Assembly: GCF_000315055.1 (NCBI RefSeq)
Contig: NZ_BAER01000025.1
Span: 1 to 64,000, forward strand
From: Paraglaciecola polaris LMG 21857
GTDB lineage: Bacteria; Pseudomonadota; Gammaproteobacteria; Enterobacterales; Alteromonadaceae
Direction: 5' to 3'
Length of the DNA: 64,000 bases
Part shown: in pieces, positions 56,960-64,000 of the stretch
Layout: each line of letters opens with the position of its first letter
How positions within the stretch are numbered: the stretch's first letter is position 1
The notes under the pieces: generated by a model
The model's database searches: none
Seen by the model: the letters and a program-made list of their open reading frames with translations, nothing else
What the model was told of the DNA's origin: nothing
Position numbers and translations under genes: made by a program

Positions 56960-58720
56960 CTAGCCTTTAGGTAGATTACTGATCCACATCGTTTGATAAG
57001 GTGCCAACACTATACTGCTTTGTGAAGCATATATCGGCTGTTGCGTCATTAGGTCTAACCACTGGTCAGTACCTACCAAATTGATGTCGCTTAGATGAAT
57101 TTCTTGAGGTTCATCACTGATATTACTCAAGCAAAAAATACTTTGTCTTCGGTCGATGCTTTGACGCCAAAAACCGAAAATATGATTACCTAGCTGTAAA
57201 GTGAACTGTGTTGCATTAGGGTGAAAGGCAACTTGTCGCCGCCTGATTGTTAATAACTCACCCATGGCTTTTAATACGCGATGATGTTGGGAGTAAGGTG
57301 AAGCCAGTTGCTCTTGCAGTTCCCCATACTGCCACTTATGACGGTTTATCGCGCGGTTATGACTGGTGTTTTTTACTCGTTCATAGTCATTACCTGTTGC
57401 TAACAAACTGTGAATATAGATCCCCGGGATCCCTTCGAGTCCCAGCATAATGGCATGGGCACAGATAAAACGCTGGAAACCCCATTTATCGGTACCTTTT
57501 GTTGTCCCTTGTAATGCATCATATAACGCAATATTTATTTCATACGCTTTTTGCTGGCCATTTTCCGAAGCTCGCCAGGATACTCGGCCACCGAAATTTT
57601 GCATAGTATTAACCAATACGGTGAGCTCTTCGTCTGCTAGTAGTCCTTCTGCAGGTCGCAGGCCTATGCCGTCATGAGAGGCGATAAAATTGAAGTAAGT
57701 GGTGCCGTTCTGGGCTGGGGGCATGCTCATAAGCCAGGATTTTAAGTAATGACAGTCGCCAGTGATAAGGGTATTGACCAATAATGGCGGAAGCGAGAAG
57801 TTGTATATAGCGTGTGCTTCGTTGGCGTTACCTAAATAGGCTAAATTTTCGCGATTGGGGATATTGGTTTCAGTGATGATGATCACGTCTGACTGTGCGT
57901 GCTCTATTAGGGTACGCAATAACCTAACGACTTCATGGGTTTGCTCTAAGTTAATACAATTAGTGCCAATTTTTTTCCACAAAAATGCCACGGCATCTAG
58001 ACGGAACAATCGAACGCCGTTGTCTAAGTACTGACGAATAATAGAGACAAAGGTTTGTAATACCTTTGGATTGCGAAAATCAAAGTCAACCTGATCGTGA
58101 CTAAACGTACACCAAACGTGTTGCATGCCTGTGGCGGTCTCTGTTTCACGCAACAAAGGAGATGTACGTGGTCGCACTACATTTGATAAATCTTCGTCAG
58201 GACTCGCTGTGTAAAAGAAGTCGCTGCCTAACCCTTCACCCTTAATGAAATTATCGAACCACGCACTTCTTGCAGAACAATGATTGATGACGACATCTGA
58301 CATCAATCTAAAGTCAGTTGCGATGCGCTTTATATCTACCCAGTCTCCTAATGACTCATTGACACTTGAGTAATCGATGACTGAAAAACCATCGTCTGAG
58401 CTGTAGGGAAAAAAAGGCAAAATATGTACGCTGTTCAAATTATCAATACAGCGTTCGTTAAGAAACTTATGTAACGTCTTTAAAGGCTTAACGCCGGCTT
58501 CTTCAATTGAGTCACCGTAGGTTATTAGCACAGCGTCTTGCTGAGTCCAGTTGTTGTGGTGACGCAGGGGAGGGGGGATATCTTGATTTTCACTTAGCCC
58601 TATGGTCGACAAAAGATCCTGAGCAAGCGCTTGATAGCTTAGGGGTAATTCGACGTCATTATAAATGACGGCTAAGTGATGTTCGACTAACTCGGTTAGC
58701 TGGTTGTATGTACTTTGCAT
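56960..58720 (-). CDS. GH13_18 sucrose-phosphorylase-like enzyme, probable glucosylglycerate phosphorylase
   Basis: A 586-residue cytoplasmic GH13 enzyme of the sucrose phosphorylase subfamily. Catalytic regions: DVVINHCS (region I), nucleophile Asp in LFRLDAVAF (around residue 242), acid/base Glu in IITETNIPN (around 284) and the region IV Asp in [12 protein letters not shown]. Such enzymes phosphorolyse a glucoside to glucose-1-phosphate. With a GpgS-like synthase, a phosphatase and a glycerate kinase in the operon, glucosylglycerate is the most likely substrate; sucrose or glucosylglycerol cannot be excluded. ATG 58720 with GGTGA upstream is preferred to the longer ORF that overlaps gpgS. 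Confidence 0.85.
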   Translation of the reverse strand: MQSTYNQLTELVEHHLAVIYNDVELPLSYQALAQDLLSTIGLSENQDIPPPLRHHNNWTQQDAVLITYGDSIEEAGVKPLKTLHKFLNERCIDNLNSVHILPFFPYSSDDGFSVIDYSSVNESLGDWVDIKRIATDFRLMSDVVINHCSARSAWFDNFIKGEGLGSDFFYTASPDEDLSNVVRPRTSPLLRETETATGMQHVWCTFSHDQVDFDFRNPKVLQTFVSIIRQYLDNGVRLFRLDAVAFLWKKIGTNCINLEQTHEVVRLLRTLIEHAQSDVIIITETNIPNRENLAYLGNANEAHAIYNFSLPPLLVNTLITGDCHYLKSWLMSMPPAQNGTTYFNFIASHDGIGLRPAEGLLADEELTVLVNTMQNFGGRVSWRASENGQQKAYEINIALYDALQGTTKGTDKWGFQRFICAHAIMLGLEGIPGIYIHSLLATGNDYERVKNTSHNRAINRHKWQYGELQEQLASPYSQHHRVLKAMGELLTIRRRQVAFHPNATQFTLQLGNHIFGFWRQSIDRRQSIFCLSNISDEPQEIHLSDINLVGTDQWLDLMTQQPIYASQSSIVLAPYQTMWISNLPKG

Positions 58721-58745
58721 TACGTCACCATTGTTTATGTTAGCG

Positions 58746-59975
58746 CTAAAGGGTATTTTTACATTCGTTATAGTCTTGTTCAACAGCATTTTTCAGACGC
58801 TCGAGTACATTTGGCATGGCACTGATGACTCTATTCCAACTGGGAATAAAAGGTGTTTCCATTGGGTTATCTAAGAAGCTCTCACCTGCCTTCATAATAT
58901 TTTGGGCAAATAATTCAACTGCTTTTTCTTCATTGTGAATATCTAACGTGAGGCCATTCATAATGGCATCGTTGTGGTAGGTTTCAACGAAGTCTAACGC
59001 AATACGGTAGTAAGTCGCTTTAATCGAGCGAAAGGTCTCGGTGTTAAATGTTTCTCCCTGGGTCGCAAGTTTTCTAAACATAGCCTTAGTGATATCAATC
59101 GACATCTTAGATAGCCCACCTGCATCGTTGTCAGCAGAGAGGTCTTGATGTTTATGATCGTATGTTTTTGCGATATCCGCCTGACATAAACGATTATTAG
59201 AATAGTTACGATGCATTTCCGATAACACACCAATCTCCAGGCCCCAGTCACTGGGAATACGAATATCACTTAATACATCCCGCCTAAACGAAAACTCGCC
59301 CGCTAGGGGGTAGCGGAAGCTGTCCATAAATTCCAGATAGTCAGTATTGCCAATAACTCGCTTGAGTGCGCGTAACATAGGCGTGACTAATAAACGAGAC
59401 ACTCGGCCATTAATCTTACCGTTGGCGACCCGGGCGTAATAACCCTTACAAAATTCATAGTTAAATTGTGGATTGGCAACCGGATAAATAAGTCGAGCCA
59501 GTAAGCTACGATCGTAAGTTAAAATGTCACAGTCATGAAGAGCGACTGATTCAGCAGTACCTGTGGCCAGAATATAGCCCATGCAATACCAAACATTACG
59601 ACCTTTACCCAACTCCTTCGGCGCTAAGCCTAAAGCAGCCAATTCGTTATCAAGGGCTTTTAGGCGAGGGCCGTCGTTCCACAGTATGCGATGGTTTTGG
59701 CCTAATTTATCGAAAAAAGTTAAGGCGTGTTTATATTGTGCTTTATCTGCGCGATCGAGTCCGATAACCACTTGAGATAGGTAAGGCACTTTAGCTATTT
59801 CAGATACTATATGGGGTAGTGCTTCGCCTTCAAGTTCGGAAAATAGCGAGGGTAGGATAAGCGCCATGGGGCGACGACGAGCGAAACTAACCAACTCCTT
59901 CTCTAGATCCTCAACTGGACGTTCAGAAAGGTTATGCAAAGTTGTAATGATGCCATTTTGATAAAAATCAGCCAT
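58746..59975 (-). CDS. gpgS: Glucosyl-3-phosphoglycerate synthase-like glycosyltransferase
   Basis: A 409-residue GT-A-fold glycosyltransferase of the GpgS type. It would join glucose from a nucleotide sugar to 3-phosphoglycerate. Visible features: [20 protein letters not shown] at the N-terminus, [15 protein letters not shown], the metal-binding [12 protein letters not shown], and [20 protein letters not shown] in the acceptor region, with YDHKHQDLS later. It is third in the operon, 48 bases after the phosphatase gene. A mannosyl donor (mannosylglycerate pathway) is possible. Confidence 0.85.
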   Translation of the reverse strand: MADFYQNGIITTLHNLSERPVEDLEKELVSFARRRPMALILPSLFSELEGEALPHIVSEIAKVPYLSQVVIGLDRADKAQYKHALTFFDKLGQNHRILWNDGPRLKALDNELAALGLAPKELGKGRNVWYCMGYILATGTAESVALHDCDILTYDRSLLARLIYPVANPQFNYEFCKGYYARVANGKINGRVSRLLVTPMLRALKRVIGNTDYLEFMDSFRYPLAGEFSFRRDVLSDIRIPSDWGLEIGVLSEMHRNYSNNRLCQADIAKTYDHKHQDLSADNDAGGLSKMSIDITKAMFRKLATQGETFNTETFRSIKATYYRIALDFVETYHNDAIMNGLTLDIHNEEKAVELFAQNIMKAGESFLDNPMETPFIPSWNRVISAMPNVLERLKNAVEQDYNECKNTL

Positions 59976-60023
59976 AGTGATTCCTTTAGTTCTCGGATTT
60001 AAATGATGTACAATTTTGTAAAT

Positions 60024-60848
60024 TTAACATTCACGGATCAATATTTTGCTTAAGCATTCGCTCCAACCTGATGGACCCATCAGCGAACTGTCATAAATAC
60101 CTGAGGTGCGTGTTAAAGTGGGGAAATTGTGAGTGGGAGATTTGATGCGTACGGCAATATCGCTCGCTTCCAACATAGCAACGTCGTTATTACTGTCGCC
60201 AAGGGCAATACTGACAGTCGCACGGAGGCCAAGTTGACGTTGATATGCATCGACTAACCAAATTAATGCCAGTCCTTTGTCACACTGACCAGACACCCCG
60301 AGAAATCGCCCACCTTGTAAAACGTTGGCCCCTAATTGTTGCAACTGAGCAATAAACAGCGTTTTGCGTTCTAGCGTACCAAGCCATTTAACCGGTTCGC
60401 TGTATAATCGTGTATTTGCTAATCGGGCACTTTTTTCATCTAGGCCGGTGTATTGAATGATGTCTTGATTACTCATGTTAGAGAACTGCAAAAACTCACT
60501 ATCAAATTCAGAAAACAATTTTGAAATTAGGTCCAGCCAGTGGGGACGAGGTCGCACAAACTCCTTAACCCAGTATCCAGGTTTTTCGATGCAACCTTCT
60601 GGTCTCGTATGGAACAGATGTTGCGGTAAATAAATCGCCGCACCATTTTCAACGATACAGGGGCCACTGAGTTGCAGTTCGGCCATAAGTACATCAAGTT
60701 CAGCCTTGGTTTTACTGGTAGCAGGAATGACGGGGAAGTGCTTACTTTTTAGGGTGTTCAGCATATCTAGGGCTGGGGAGTAATCATAGTTGTCGTGATC
60801 CAACAATGTGCCATCCATATCAGTAAAGACTAAAACCTGTTTAAGCAT
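60024..60848 (-). CDS. Glucosyl-3-phosphoglycerate (MPGP-family HAD) phosphatase
   Basis: A 274-residue HAD-superfamily phosphatase of the mannosyl-3-phosphoglycerate phosphatase family. The nucleophile motif is VFTDMDGTLLDHDNYDYSPA, motif II is VIPATSKTKAE, IVENGAAIYLP is typical of MPGP, and motif IV is ALGDSNNDVAMLEASD. It would remove the phosphate from the GpgS product to yield glucosylglycerate. Its start overlaps the kinase gene by 8 bases. Confidence 0.87.
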   Translation of the reverse strand: MLKQVLVFTDMDGTLLDHDNYDYSPALDMLNTLKSKHFPVIPATSKTKAELDVLMAELQLSGPCIVENGAAIYLPQHLFHTRPEGCIEKPGYWVKEFVRPRPHWLDLISKLFSEFDSEFLQFSNMSNQDIIQYTGLDEKSARLANTRLYSEPVKWLGTLERKTLFIAQLQQLGANVLQGGRFLGVSGQCDKGLALIWLVDAYQRQLGLRATVSIALGDSNNDVAMLEASDIAVRIKSPTHNFPTLTRTSGIYDSSLMGPSGWSECLSKILIREC

Positions 60849-61740
60849 AAGTACTCCTGATTTGTTGGTCGGAAATTCTGCGCTGACTATTTAAGGTAAA
60901 TACCACATCACACTTATTTTCTAACGTTTCTAAAGCGTGCTGCGTAAGGCGTTGATAATATTGTATGAAAGCCTGCACTTGCTCATCCGTCATAACGCCA
61001 GTCTCAGGATTATCTGATTTAGCGGGGAGAGAATGACGTAATTTTTGTTCTTGCTCTAAACGCCAAGCATAGACACAGTCAAATGATGGTGCTTTTAACA
61101 TTATCCAATAATCCATGAACGAATATAGTGGGGCATAGTGTTGCTCCAATTGACGATTGACAAACTTGCGCCAGACGCCAGTTTCGTCCTGCTCGTGCTC
61201 TAGTGCATTTACTGCATTGAGCAGTTGATTGTCATTTTGCGGATCTACCCCCCAACACCAACCCTCGAAAATAACCACATCAACAGGCTTGGTTATCGTC
61301 TGCCATTCTTGCCTAGGAGCCGGGTTATCAGTGGCTTTATTAAAACGGGGAATAGACACCTGATCAGCGCTTGCACGTAGTTGTTCCAATACTCGTGCTG
61401 CTTGGATCATATCGTGGGTCCCGGGTACTCCTCGAGTCTGAAAAAGAGGATGCACCTTCACCGCAATGGCGCTCCGTTTTGATTGATCAAAATAAAAGTC
61501 ATCTAACGACATAACAACTACATGCAAATCATATTGCTGGCTAAGGTAAGCGCTTAAAAAGTCCGATAAAGTTGATTTACCAGAGCCTTGGCATCCATTA
61601 ATGCCTAAAAAATAGGGCTTTCCTGCACCTTTTTGGTGCTTACTAATATTGTCTGCTAAGGGGATGTACCATTTTCTTGCATCATGTAAAAAATCCTTGC
61701 TTAACTTATGTTTATCAGCAAATTCGGTCAACATATTCAT
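60841..61740 (-). CDS. D-glycerate 3-kinase-like P-loop kinase
   Basis: A 299-residue kinase of the plant/cyanobacterial GLYK type. The P-loop is GINGCQGSGKSTLSDF; other family segments are VVMSLDDFYFDQSKR, TRGVPGTHDMIQ and VVIFEGWCWGV. It would phosphorylate glycerate to 3-phosphoglycerate, returning the glycerate released by the phosphorylase to glycolysis or to GpgS. ATG 61740 has an AGGGG Shine-Dalgarno; upstream in-frame starts are less likely. It is the first gene of the operon. Confidence 0.87.
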   Translation of the reverse strand: MNMLTEFADKHKLSKDFLHDARKWYIPLADNISKHQKGAGKPYFLGINGCQGSGKSTLSDFLSAYLSQQYDLHVVVMSLDDFYFDQSKRSAIAVKVHPLFQTRGVPGTHDMIQAARVLEQLRASADQVSIPRFNKATDNPAPRQEWQTITKPVDVVIFEGWCWGVDPQNDNQLLNAVNALEHEQDETGVWRKFVNRQLEQHYAPLYSFMDYWIMLKAPSFDCVYAWRLEQEQKLRHSLPAKSDNPETGVMTDEQVQAFIQYYQRLTQHALETLENKCDVVFTLNSQRRISDQQIRSTYA

Positions 61741-61989
61741 GTTTATTCCCCTGTTTTGCACCAATATTGTTATGTTTTGTTTCGGGTGAAAACCGCCCGA
61801 TAGCAATACTTAATACAACATGTATGCCAATCACTAAATCACGTCGGTAGTACTGCAATTATTGTTTCCTCACATTCTAAATTTACTGCCTCCTGAAATA
61901 GAAATTCATATTTACTGACAACTATCTACGGGGTTTTAGTAAGCAACAAATAGCCTTGGGTATGCAAAGTATGGTAAAAATGTACTGTG
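61741..61989. other. Divergent promoter region, glucosylglycerate operon / moa operon
   Basis: The starts of the glycerate-kinase gene and the moaA leader face away from each other here. No ORF is credible. No promoter pair is clear enough to assign; osmotic regulation of the left operon would have to act in this stretch. Confidence 0.4.
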
Positions 61990-62130
61990 GTTTAACTCCG
62001 AGCCTATACACCTAACTCACAAGACAGGGTGTGCAGGCCGCGATGTGCATTCAATGTTGAATGTACTATTGCCAGGGTTGCGAGAGAAATCGGACAGCCT
62101 CCCCGTAAGTGTTACGTAAATAAGGCGTAG
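61990..62130 (+). ncRNA. Probable molybdenum-cofactor (Moco) riboswitch leader of moaA
   Basis: Upstream of moaA lies a structured leader. ACTCCGAGCC begins at 61995; GCCTATACACC pairs with GGTGTGCAGGC; then GCCGCGATG leads into a stem (GTGCATTCAA / TTGAATGTAC, one G-U pair); near the end come AAATCGGACAGCCTCCCC bases. These conserved-looking blocks, their order, and the position before moaA fit the Moco RNA motif known upstream of moaA in gammaproteobacteria. Identification is from memory of the motif. Confidence 0.68.
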
Positions 62131-62160
62131 CAACTTCAATTTGGAAAGGTGTTAGTGAAT

Positions 62161-63129
62161 ATGTTGCAAGATAAGTTCGGCCGTCGATTTCATTATCTGC
62201 GGTTATCAATTACTGATGTGTGCAATTTTAGTTGTGAGTATTGTTTGCCTGATGGCTATCAATGCGACACCGACCGAGACTTTTTGTCTCTCGAAGAAAT
62301 TACCCATATAGCGAGTGCTTTTGCCCAACTTGGCACCAGCAAAATTCGTATTACTGGTGGAGAGCCGTCTCTACGTAAAGATCTGCCTCAAGTAATACAA
62401 GCCTGCGCAAATACCCAAGGCATCAAACATGTTGCCATGACGACCAATGGTTATAAATTACCAGATCACATAGATAGTTGGGTCGAAGCGGGCCTAACAT
62501 CTATGAACATAAGTATCGATAGTTTAGACCCCCGTATGTTCGCCTCAATTACCGGTCACGATAAACTGGACGTTATTTTACGCGGTATCGACAGAGCGAT
62601 CGAGCTAGGGATAACCGTCAAGGTAAATGCTGTTCTTATGCGACACTTTAATCAAGGTGAATTGAAAACCTTTCTTAATTGGCTCAAAACGACTCCCTTA
62701 ACGTTGCGTTTTATCGAGCTTATGCAAACGGGTGACAACCAGTTGTTTTTTGATAAAAATCATACTTCTGGTCAACCAATTAAAGATCAACTTATTGCGG
62801 ATGGCTGGCAACAAATTGTGCGCGATAAAACAGCGGGCCCTGCCCAAGAGTTTTCTCATCCTGATTATCAGGGGCGTATCGGACTTATTATGCCGTACAG
62901 TAAGGATTTCTGTGCTACGTGTAATCGTTTACGTATCTCCGCGTTGGGTAAACTGCACTTATGCTTATTTAGCGATCAGGGTTTAGATATTCGTCAATTT
63001 ATTGCGGATGGCGATACCCAACGATTACAAGATGAATTAAGCACATTACTGGGTGACAAAAAATCGACCCATTTTCTGCATGACGGCTATACGGGTGCGA
63101 CTAAACATCTCGCGATGTTAGGTGGTTAA
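62161..63129 (+). CDS. moaA: GTP 3',8-cyclase MoaA
   Basis: MoaA is the radical-SAM enzyme that converts GTP to 3',8-cyclo-GTP, the first step of molybdenum cofactor synthesis. The N-terminal 4Fe-4S cysteines are in SITDVCNFSCEYCLPDGY (CxxxCxxC), with TGGEPSLRKDL next; the C-terminal cluster is in KDFCATCNRLR and LHLCLF. It ends in the usual Gly-Gly (MLGG). ATG 62161 gives 322 residues; GTG 62155 is better spaced from the AAAGG Shine-Dalgarno and may be used instead. Confidence 0.97.
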   Translation: MLQDKFGRRFHYLRLSITDVCNFSCEYCLPDGYQCDTDRDFLSLEEITHIASAFAQLGTSKIRITGGEPSLRKDLPQVIQACANTQGIKHVAMTTNGYKLPDHIDSWVEAGLTSMNISIDSLDPRMFASITGHDKLDVILRGIDRAIELGITVKVNAVLMRHFNQGELKTFLNWLKTTPLTLRFIELMQTGDNQLFFDKNHTSGQPIKDQLIADGWQQIVRDKTAGPAQEFSHPDYQGRIGLIMPYSKDFCATCNRLRISALGKLHLCLFSDQGLDIRQFIADGDTQRLQDELSTLLGDKKSTHFLHDGYTGATKHLAMLGG

Positions 63130-63134
63130 CTTTG

Positions 63135-63746
63135 ATGGTCGAGCAAACGTCAAATCGACCTGAAACTAATGTAGTTGGCTTGGTGTTAGCGGGCGGATTG
63201 TCGTCACGCATGGGGACTGACAAAAGTAAACTGCGTTTCACCCATAATGATATATCCCTATTGCACCACGCGACCCAACTATTACATCAAGTGGGCCTTG
63301 ATACCGTATTAATCAGTGGCTCTGAGCCACAACATATTCAAGATGAGTTTAAGGGATGTGGTCCATTAGGAGGCATCCATGCTGGATTTAATTACATCAA
63401 GCATAATCACCACCGCGCTAGCGCGATGTTTGTATTGCCTGTGGATATGCCAAATTTATCATCGAGTACGTTAATGTCTCTGGTGAAAGCTGGGATACAA
63501 AGTAATGAAATAGTTCATTTCGAGGCTTGGAATCTACCCATGTGCATTCCCTTACATGAGGACATTTTCGCGTATTTAAACAATACGTTATATCAGGGAG
63601 CATTTTTTTCGTTGCACAGTTTACTGCGAGTATTTAACGCTCAATCGATACCACTAGTAACAGGTATCGACTGCAACGAGTTTGATAATATTAATCTTCC
63701 GGCTCAGTGGGAAGATTTGAATCGCTCATTTAATACGAAGCGATGA
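63135..63746 (+). CDS. mobA: Molybdenum cofactor guanylyltransferase MobA
   Basis: A 203-residue nucleotidyltransferase that attaches GMP to Mo-molybdopterin to form the bis-MGD cofactor. The GTP-binding motif LVLAGGLSSRMGTDKSKL is at the N-terminus, and GPLGGIHAGF and VLPVDMPNLSS (metal-binding Asp) follow. It starts six bases after the moaA stop, so moaA and mobA are co-transcribed. ATG 63135 is preferred to TTG 63132. Its presence implies DMSO-reductase-type molybdoenzymes elsewhere in the genome. Confidence 0.93.
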   Translation: MVEQTSNRPETNVVGLVLAGGLSSRMGTDKSKLRFTHNDISLLHHATQLLHQVGLDTVLISGSEPQHIQDEFKGCGPLGGIHAGFNYIKHNHHRASAMFVLPVDMPNLSSSTLMSLVKAGIQSNEIVHFEAWNLPMCIPLHEDIFAYLNNTLYQGAFFSLHSLLRVFNAQSIPLVTGIDCNEFDNINLPAQWEDLNRSFNTKR

Positions 63747-63860
63747 CATAATATTTACCTTAGGTACCGTCACTTTATAACATTCAGGCGCAGGCAGTAT
63801 CCACAAGCTTGCAAATAATTATTAGCCGCGTCGTTAATGACGCTATAACGAAGGAATTTC

Positions 63861-64000
63861 ATGGCACATTCTTCTATTTCAAATACAGTTCCCCTGAACA
63901 TCGCTGTATTAACGGTATCAGACACCCGTGACGAAGAGACTGATACCTCAGGTGCGTACTTAGTGAATGCTCTGCAAAGTGATGGTCACAGCCTCGTGGA
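63861..64000 (+). CDS. moaB: Molybdenum cofactor biosynthesis protein MoaB, N-terminal part (runs off right edge)
   Basis: The first 46 residues of a MoaB/MogA-family protein are present. The strand-turn LNIAVLTVSDTRDEETDTSG is the MoaB signature for the start of the MPT-binding fold. AAGGAA lies before the ATG at 63861. It is the third gene of the moa cluster, 114 bases after mobA. The decisive motif regions are outside the window, so MoaB rather than MogA is judged from the N-terminus. Confidence 0.88.
   Translation, partial: MAHSSISNTVPLNIAVLTVSDTRDEETDTSGAYLVNALQSDGHSLV

Overview
The window looks like chromosomal DNA of a marine gammaproteobacterium of the Alteromonadaceae (Paraglaciecola/Glaciecola/Alteromonas type). 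This is inferred from close relatives of enterobacterial housekeeping proteins (YbeY/YbeZ/MiaB/CorC, SeqA, GlnS, SbcB, HrpA, RlmM, RlmI, SohB, MoaA), a low-to-mid GC content, a large TonB-dependent receptor, a Pla-1/VolA-like lipase and several c-di-GMP proteins. I saw no rRNA, tRNA, CRISPR array or prophage.

Layout. 1-4.1 kb: minus-strand miaB-ybeZ-ybeY-corC-lnt block (lnt runs off the left edge). 4.5-9 kb: kdsA, a small secreted protein, a gcvA-like regulator, an alpha/beta hydrolase, a DUF423 membrane protein and rlmM. 9.1-14.1 kb: seqA-pgm, then glgP after a strong palindromic terminator. 14.2-17.1 kb: an EAL phosphodiesterase, astE and a YbjQ-family protein. 17.2-19.5 kb: minus-strand arsC-like/dapE/M15 peptidase/DUF2897 operon with overlapping genes. 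19.7-22.4 kb: rhomboid protease, thioesterase and diguanylate cyclase. 22.7-27 kb: alpha-glucan uptake cluster (MFS sugar transporter, lipoprotein GH13 amylase, convergent LacI-family regulator). 27.3-36.7 kb: glnS, yciK-like SDR, surface lipase, sohB and a TonB receptor. 36.8-38.1 kb: a complete IS3-family insertion sequence. 38.2-45.2 kb: M2 peptidase, photolyase (frameshifted), ybgI, cmoM, glutathione peroxidase, a 6-phosphogluconate/3-hydroxyisobutyrate dehydrogenase-family reductase and a frameshifted small lipoprotein. 45.3-56.5 kb: FapA-like DUF342 protein, sbcB, CBS protein, hrpA, PilZ protein, rlmI, quinone oxidoreductase and two small EF-hand proteins. 57-61.7 kb: a four-gene operon that reads as a glucosylglycerate synthesis, phosphorolysis and glycerate-recycling system. 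62-64 kb: moaA-mobA-moaB behind a probable molybdenum-cofactor riboswitch (moaB runs off the right edge).

Two themes connect distant genes. First, pgm, glgP, the MFS transporter and the amylase form a route from maltodextrin to glucose-6-phosphate. A LacI-type palindrome (TGAATACGTATNCA form) occurs both in the pgm-glgP terminator and upstream of the transporter, near the LacI-family gene, so a shared regulon is plausible. Second, the glucosylglycerate operon contains both the synthase/phosphatase pair that would make this osmolyte and a GH13 phosphorylase plus glycerate kinase that would recover its carbon and energy.

Two genes (photolyase and a small lipoprotein) are each interrupted by a single-base frame change in a six-base homopolymer. 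These may be real mutations, slippage sites or base-calling errors.
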